Of a stretch of 64,000 nt of DNA, positions 57,288-64,000 are shown piece after piece. A model generated the notes under the pieces. It had not been told where the DNA came from, ran no database searches, and saw only the letters and a list, made by a program, of their open reading frames with translations. Origin of the DNA: Sipunculus nudus (taxonomy: Eukaryota > Annelida > Sipuncula > Golfingiida > Sipunculidae); assembly GCA_026874595.1 (NCBI GenBank), contig CM049320.1:29066714-29130713 (forward strand), given 5' to 3'. Every line of letters begins with the position of its first letter. The stretch's first letter is position 1. A program made the translations under genes and the position numbers.

Positions 57288-57760
57288 CAAGAATTACTAT
57301 GACTATAAGTCAACTGAGCAAAAGCAATGGTCCTTTGTCCATTGGCTGTTTGTCTGTCAATTAAATTGGCATGTTTTGAAACCATTGGACCTGTGAGTCT
57401 GAAATTCAACATACTGTTAGATGTCCCTTAATCTCCTAACACTGTGACTTCGTTCCTTTGAGATTTTTATTTTTGAGTCCTTGAGAGATGCAGTTGTCAG
57501 TTAACAGGGCACAAATCATAACCATTACACCTAGAATCTTCTAACTTAACATCCAGGGAGGTCCATAAAATATCTCCTTGGAAACCTGAAATTTGGTCTC
57601 TGTTACCCATATCCTCTGAGCTATGCTTCAGTTGAACTGGGATACCACCTATTAAATTTGGCAGTCAGATGATAAAATTCCTTTTGTTAATGTCTTCCTT
57701 GTCTGCTGAGCATTATGACCCCTGGGTCACTTGTTTCTCCACCTCTCCGTTTTGCCATTA
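57288..57760 (+). repeat. AGCTCAGCTGA-family fragment
   Basis: It runs from 'actatgactataagtcaactgagc' through 'ttgtccattggctgtttgtctgtc', 'ggcatgttttgaaaccattggacc' and 'atactgttagatgtccc', following the order of the family at 17571 and 61925. Confidence 0.5.
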
Positions 57761-57852
57761 TTTTCTTTGCATCAATACCATTAATGTAGCCATTAAGTAC
57801 CATATCTGCCTGTAGTGTCACCTTTCACTGTCATATGTCCTTGTCAAAAATT

Positions 57853-58415
57853 TGTATCCGCCAAAACAAAGTTTTGAATATACTATGTTTTTGACCAGGT
57901 TCCGCCACCTCCGCATTCATTTCAGGAGAACTCCTCTGAGACCACTGGACAAATTTTTTCGAAACATGGCCCAATTATAGGGTCACATGTGAACTGGTGC
58001 CTAACCATTATGCGTTGACCTCTGACCATACCTCTCTGCAATGTGTCTATCTGTGTGTCTGTGTTTACACATTAAACATATCTTCTGACTCATTCAACAG
58101 ATCAGGCTGAAATTTTGCACTAATGTAGCTTTTGGGTAGCTTTATATCATACAATAAACTGGTGCCGCCACCTCCAACCATTTTTGCACAGTGTTTATCC
58201 GATTGTCTGCCTTTGGTTAAAATCACTCATATCTCTGCAGTAGTTGGACTTATTCACCGAAATTTTGCATTGTGTATACATACAGATGCCGCTACCTACA
58301 ATCATGTTTACGCGGCAGACTTCCATGCAAATATGCAACACATCTCACTGTATTTCCCCTTGCCACTCAAACCATGCCTAACTTCACCTGTCCTACTCTG
58401 ATTTTGGTGGATACA
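57853..58415. mobile_element. Compact TGTATCCGCCAAAA-ended element with both ends
   Basis: It begins TGTATCCGCCAAAACAAAG and ends ATTTTGGTGGATACA, and has one tandem unit inside. It is the best small reference for the family and supports the end assignments made for 45398-52360. Confidence 0.75.
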
Positions 58416-58634
58416 TGACAAGCGACTTCCCAATTCTAGTTTACTAAACCATCTGTCATCATCTGTTATCTGTTTCTATTAATTATTTGCATATACTTTA
58501 AATAATTTATATAGTATATATTGTTGAAAACAAAATAAAGGAAATTAAATCCATATTGTTTACCAGAAGAATATTTCAGACATTAAATAAGAATGAATTA
58601 TAATATGATTAACTGCCTTCCTGTAAGGACTAAT
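58416..58634. other. Spacer between two related elements
   Basis: AT-rich, non-coding. Confidence 0.5.
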
Positions 58635-61240
58635 TGTATTCGGCGAAACAGGGTTTTGCGGATACTATGTTTTCAGTTGCAAGCCGCCTCCACCACAAAG
58701 GTTTCCGGAGAACTCCTCCGTAACCACTGGGCAGAATTTTTTTAAAATTCGGAATTATGATTGGGTCACATGTGAACTGCTGTGCCCTCATTTTTGGTTG
58801 ACCTCTGACCCAACCTCTCTCTAGTGCGTCCATCTATGCATCTGTTTATGACACTTTAACCCACATATCTTCGGACTCGTTTGACCAATCAGGATAAACA
58901 TTTTATTCAAATGTAGCCCTTGGATAGCCTTATAACATACCCAAACAAGGGACCTATGGGTCACTGTGCTCAGCTGAAGTTGACCTTGAAGGTAAAAATC
59001 TAAAATAATATCAAATGGAGATCAAGTGTAAGAGGAAGAGGTAATAAAGGCCATGGTTGGTTTATATGATTGGTTTGTATTGATTAGCAAGAAATTGTTG
59101 CAAATCATATTTTGTGACCTGACCATGTGTTTCCTAATGTTGAAACTGAAGCATGTGAGCAGTTTGTGAACAAATGATCTGTACTATTACCATGATTAAC
59201 TGTTGACATTTCAGTAGTATACAAATTTGTTTAATTGAATCTATTTTTTTGGTATAATATATATTATTAATTATATATGTATTTTTTTATGAAATGTATA
59301 CAGATGAAATATAACTAATTAACAACATAAAACAGGGCAAACAAAGCCTGATCTCAAATTCTGCTGTGGCAGGAAAATAATGAACCAATGTTTGTATTAA
59401 ATCCTAATTTTTTTATCACATCAATTTTTTTTTTAATTAAGTTTATATTTCTATACATTTCCAATAAAACAGATACATCTGAATATAAAAGTTGATTCAT
59501 AATTCTCAACTGCATCATCATAAATCTCAATCTTGTCATATAACACCACACCATGCATACAAATGTTTATTTATTTTTTACCACAAAAATATATCTTTTA
59601 AATCTGCAAAACAATAAATATCTAAAAATACTTGATTTAGATTTCACAATTTTCAATTGTGTCTTTATTTATCCATAATGTGCTTCATATTTTATAAATT
59701 TAAGCATACTGATAGGTTCAATTATATCTGTTAAAATCATTTAAAAGAAAATTAATTTCTTTAAAAATGCTTCATTAACACAACATGGCATCTTCTGGAT
59801 TACACTTGAATTACTTTTTTAAGGAAAGTTTTTGTATATTGGAGTGGAAACAGCGTTACAATTAAGGAAATACAGTGAAAACAATAACAATTACTGCATT
59901 ACACTTAGTGGGTTGGGTTTGCGGGGGGGAGGGGGGGGGATTGGGGTGGTGATATTAGAATAACTGTACACCTGTCACAGCAGGGGGTCTCCCCCAGTGA
60001 CTGTAACAAATCAGAAACCTTGGCATAGCCCGACTTCCAGTGACCTGGAGTTGGACCCTGCATCTGTAATCTGTTATCAAAGCAAATGACTACAGTAGAG
60101 CCTCAAGAAAAAAATCAATAACTAGCTTAATTTTCAAGCTTTTATTTTCAAATTTCAGATTTAAACAAATTAAATATTTATGTTTACATGCTGTGAAAAT
60201 TAAATCAATGGTACATACAGGAGAAAAACGTGCCATGGTCAAAGTTGGGCTAAATTTAAGGTACTGATTTTATTTTTATGCTAATAACTTAAAAAATTTA
60301 CAAAATTCAGATCTAATTTTGGGTAAACAATTAAATCTTAATTAAACATAGTTATATACTTGGGAAAATAGACTCTAGTTTCAAAATTATTCATGTTAAG
60401 TCAGTAAATATTTTTCCTGATTTTTTACTAAGTCTATTATGTTCAGGCCCATAACTTAAAGAATTTATACTTAACAGACTTAATTTCTGGCATGTACATA
60501 GGAACTATATAGAAGAATATTTATGGTAAATATGAGGAAAAACAGATGAGAGGTTTTGATATTAGGCAGTCCTGAAGAGTGAAAATAGGTTTTTAATAAA
60601 AATTTGAGGTTTTTCCTTAATTTCTCAAAGGAACGAAGTCGCAAAGACCCAGTTTTCGGCTTGGTAGGAGATCTTGGGGACATCTAACATTATGCTGAAT
60701 TTTGGATTCCTAAGTCTTAAGGTTTCAAAATGTGCCACATCTACGGACGGACAGACGGACGGACGACGGACAATGGACCACGACTATAGCTCAGATGACT
60801 TATAGTCAGCTGAGCTAAAAATGGTGGCACTACCTGCAACCATTTTTGCACAGCGTCCATCTGTTCATCTGCCTTGGGATAAAATCACTCATATCTCTGC
60901 AGTGGTTGAACTTATCCACCTGAAATTTTGCATGTGTATACATCCTGGATAGCTTTCTTGATTTTTATGACAGGTGTTGCCACCTACATTCACATTCAGG
61001 CTGCAGACGTTCAGGTTTAAATCTCAGGACTGGTTTGACGTATTCTCCTGAAATTTTGCATGTGTATAGACCTCACAAAGCTCTTTATCATACACAAATT
61101 GATGGGCCACGTGCACCATTTTTGCACAGCATCGTTCAGTGGTTTTACTTATCTGCCTACAATTTTGTAAATGTATACAACTTGGATAGCCTTCTGGATT
61201 TTGTGGCAGGTGGCACCACCTACATACACATTACAAATTA
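58635..61240. mobile_element. Third TGTATCC-type element, interrupted and missing its right end
   Basis: It starts TGTATTCGGCGAAACAGGG with the internal GTTTTGCGGATAC hairpin partner. After 'tagccttataacatacccaaa' the array stops, and it resumes at 60819 with 'aaaatggtggcactacctgcaacc', exactly where the unit should continue. It runs to 'caggtggcaccacctacatacacatt' near 61240 with no inverted terminus. Confidence 0.65.
58946..60818 (-). mobile_element. Independent inverted copy of the AGCTCAGCTGA element
   Basis: On the minus strand it starts TTTTTAGCTCAGCTGACTAT and ends TTCAGCTGAGCACAGTGACC ... CCCTTG, matching 17571-20056 along its length with moderate divergence and about 0.6 kb of net deletion. 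Its sharp ends inside a known repeat unit show the limits of the mobile unit. A G-rich stretch (about 59920-59940) corresponds to the C tract at 18455-18469. Confidence 0.75.
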
Positions 61241-61689
61241 AGCATGCCAAAACGGTTAAGGTTTGTGCTTTCTTGCAGAAAGTTTTATCTTGTCCCTAAG
61301 TTCACTGTGTTATTCCACTGTGACGGGTGGGACAGTTATGGTTGACGATATCTACCTTTTTAGATGAAACACTTGATTCTGATTTGTTCGAGTTATATGT
61401 ACCCCAGACACATATGAAAAATAAATCACACTTCTATTCTGTAAATGTAGCACAAACTGCAGTTCCTGGTTAATAATCATGACAATGCAGCTCAACCTGT
61501 TACAGGTGGGACAAAAATATTTATCATTTTGACCAAGACATCATAATGGGTACCAAGATCCAAGTTATGGATTTCTGTGTCCAAGTTAATTCCTCATGAA
61601 ACCTATTTTCTGTCACTCTAAAAAGTTACGGATGTTACTGTCAGCATCATATTTGTTATTCTTAATCAGAAACTGCAGGATAAACAACC
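61241..61689. other. No supported gene
   Basis: No transposon end or exon was recognised. Confidence 0.4.
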
Positions 61690-61920
61690 TTGTTATCCCT
61701 CGCAACAAGTTGCAAAAGGGACAGAGTAACGCCTTCATTCGTGCGTCTGTTTGGTCTGTTTGGAATTGGCTTGTGGATCAATTTGAAGCCAGACCGTTTG
61801 ACCAAAACCTTTCATTTTGCACATATGGCTCGCAAACCCATAGATGAAAAACTGTGGATTTTGGGGTCACAGGGTCAAAGGTCACGGCCACAGGACCCAC
61901 ATCTTGAAAAAGATTGTGGA
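61690..61920 (+). repeat. 'TATCCCTCGCAACAAGTTGC' dispersed repeat fragment
   Basis: It opens with the hairpin-like CGCAACAAGTTGCAAAAGGG and runs to 'gggtcacagggtcaaaggtcacggccacagg', a style of dispersed repeat I associate with invertebrate genomes. It ends where the next AGCTCAG element starts. Confidence 0.4.
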
Positions 61921-61924
61921 CCCA

Positions 61925-62690
61925 TTTTTAGCTCAGCTATAAGTCATCTGAGCTATAGTTGTGGTCCATTGTCCGTCGTCCGTCCGTCAGTCCGTAGATG
62001 TGGCACGTTTTGAAACCGTAAGACCTAGGAATCCAAAATTCAGCATAATGTTAGATGTCCCCAAGATCTCCTACCAAGCCGAAAACTGGGTCTTTTCGAC
62101 TTTGAGAAATTAAGGAAAAACCTCAATTTTTTATTAAAAACCTATTTTCACACTTCAGGACTGCCTAATATCAAAACAACTCATCTGTTTTTCCTCATAT
62201 TTACCATAAATATTCCTCTATATAGTTCCTATGTACATTCAAGAAAATATGTCTGTATTATATAATTTAAAAAAGTTATGGACCCAAACATAATGCATTT
62301 TGTAAAAAATCAGGAAAGATATTTGATCACTTAACACAAAACATGTTAAAGCTATGGACCTTTTTTCCAGTAATATAACTTTAATTAATCAAAATTAAAT
62401 TGTATATCCAAAATTAGATGAAAATCTTTTAAATTTTTTAAAATATTAATAAAAATAAAAAATTGGTACCTTAAATTTTGCCCAACTTTGACCATGGCAC
62501 GTTTTTTTCCTGTAAGTACTGTAGATTTAATTTTCACAGCATGTTTTTGTTAGCTTTTCAACTGTTAACAGCAAAAATTTGAAACCAGTTGATCAAAAAC
62601 TGTAGATTTTATTCAAGTTTTCAAGCACCATGTAACATATTGTTTACATCAAGCTAGTGTTATGCAGTTTGCAAGAGCTCAGCTCCCCAG
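61925..62690 (+). repeat. AGCTCAGCTGA-family copy, plus strand
   Basis: TTTTTAGCTCAGCTATAAGTC starts the copy, followed by GTCCATTGTCCGTCGTCCGT and the usual body to 'cctgtaagtactgtagatttaattttcacagcatg'. It faces the inverted copy at 58946-60818. Confidence 0.6.
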
Positions 62691-63260
62691 CTTCAGCTCT
62701 TAGTTCCTTAAAATCGGCATACAGTTAGATGTCTCCAAAATCCCCTACCATGCCAAGAATTTGGTCACTAGGACTTAATACCTTCAAGATATTAATGAAA
62801 AACTTCATTTTTCCATTAAAAACCCATTGTTACACTTCAAGACTGCCTAATATCAAAACTACTGATCTGACTTTAATCATAAATAATGTACATATTTTTC
62901 ATTCTCTATGCACATGCCAGAATGATGTCAGTATTGGGTAATTGTTTTAAGTTATGGGCCCAAACATAATGCACTTTGTAAAAAATCAAGAAATATATTT
63001 ACTCCCTTAACAAGGGGATTGCTGAAGCTAGAGATTTTTTGTCAGGGATGTAACATTATTTAATCAAGATTCAATTGAATACCCAAAATTAGTTATGAAT
63101 TTTTCAAATTTTATAAGTTATTAGTATAAATGTAAAATTAGTAACTTAAATTTTGCCCAACTTTGACCATGGCACGTTTTTTTCCTGTGAGCACTGTTGA
63201 TATAATTTTCATATCATGCACACATAAGGATTTCAGCTTTTAAGTTTAGAAAGCTGAAAG
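62691..63260 (+). repeat. Second tandem module of the same family
   Basis: From 'ctcttagttccttaaaatcggcatacagttagatgtc' it repeats the body of the preceding module in the same orientation, through 'ttgcccaactttgaccatggcacg' to 'ataattttcatatcatg'. The GTCCGTC head is missing. Confidence 0.55.
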
Positions 63261-64000
63261 AAATTGGCCAAAAATTGTAGCTTTTATTAATGTTTTTATG
63301 AGACCCTGTCAGACTTTGGCTCCCTCCAGCCCCTCTTGAGTCACCTGTATGTTGACCTTGTTGAACTTTCAGCAAATTATGCATGCTTGAGGCGAGGCAT
63401 ACAGGGGAATCCAGGCAGCTTATGGCCAGCCACAGTTGATCCAGGTATTCAACCCAACTCATCTAGTAGTTTTAACCAACTACATAACAATAAACAATAA
63501 ATTAATAAATTTTTATTGGTTTTTAATAAAAAATTAAAGAAAAATAGAAAAGGAATTTGTTAGTTTATAATAACAGGAAATTAACTTGCAGTTACTGATG
63601 ATATAAGAATCTTGTATTGATGGATAGAATGTCACGTATTCCAAATAACACCATGCAGTCACCTATGGTATTTTTCAGTTCAATTTTAATGATAAAGAAG
63701 TAAATCATATCATTCATTACAAATCATTAGGGATCATATGAAGGAAATTAATGATAGACAAAGATGCAGTTGATAATATTAATCTAGATTCCTACTGTGT
63801 CTAGTGTGTACATTGATGTGAAATTAGTCCAAAATGAATTTATTACAGTTATTTTTTAATATAAATAAAAGCCATAAAACCAGGTACTTATGATTATTAT
63901 TTAAATGTGTGAATTTTGTATATTCTGGATTCTCAACATCATTGTTTGGTGAAAACTGAATAAACACCAGACATGGTGCAAATGCTTTGCAAATGTATTT
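63261..64000. other. AT-rich end of window, no supported gene
   Basis: No domain, splice-bounded exon or transposon end is visible; the AGCTCAG copy may continue into it. Confidence 0.4.

Overview
This is eukaryotic nuclear DNA, most likely from a marine invertebrate. It is AT-rich and gene-poor. Single short exons sit behind clear splice sites, (TA)n microsatellites and long C/G homopolymers are frequent, and most of the window is transposable elements, several nested in one another. Several repeat families (starting TTTTTAGCTCAGCTGA, TATACGCCCGTC, TGTATCCGCCAAAA, or AACCTGTGAGCT) resemble dispersed repeats I associate with molluscan, especially bivalve, genomes. That placement is inference from memory, not a search result. 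I saw no rRNA, complete tRNA gene, CRISPR array, bacterial-type operon or viral genome.

Host-gene content is thin. A minus-strand NHL-repeat (TRIM-like beta-propeller) gene or pseudogene with one homopolymer frameshift lies at 2514-3337. Possible first coding exons with good donors are at 10722-10795 and 37914-37991, both plus strand. An internal exon at 52999-53180 looks like part of an eIF4G-type translation-initiation scaffold. The exons at 37914 and 52999 could belong to one plus-strand gene whose intron collected the repeats between them, but the sequence alone does not prove it.

The main structural feature is a pair of very similar large DNA transposons in the same orientation, at 10879-23506 (12.6 kb) and 27490-36862 (9.4 kb). 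Both start CACTCTAAAAA and end TTTTTAGAGTG, have dense palindromic subterminal repeats (TTGGTTGATTTCAACCAA type), and are flanked by 2-bp duplications (TG and TA). They look CACTA/EnSpm-like and non-autonomous. Both carry the same decayed multi-exon passenger gene that I cannot name. They share a nested 2.5-kb repeat, so that insertion came first. Later changes differ: the first copy gained a TTAA-flanked piggyBac-like MITE, and the second lacks 3.1 kb containing the passenger gene's promoter-like region.

Between the two copies, 24048-26693 is a different element of 2.65 kb with 57-bp inverted termini (GTTACGCGCCATCGG...). From 45398 to 52360 there is a TGTATCCGCCAAAA-ended element carrying five ~279-bp tandem units. 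It was split by a nearly complete 5.2-kb LINE on the minus strand (47097-52338) that left a 14-bp target-site duplication. The LINE has an L1-like ORF1 and an endonuclease/reverse-transcriptase ORF2, both frameshifted. From 53.2 to 64 kb the window is a mosaic of the same repeat families, including another split TGTATCC element (58635-61240) interrupted by an inverted AGCTCAGCTGA element (58946-60818).
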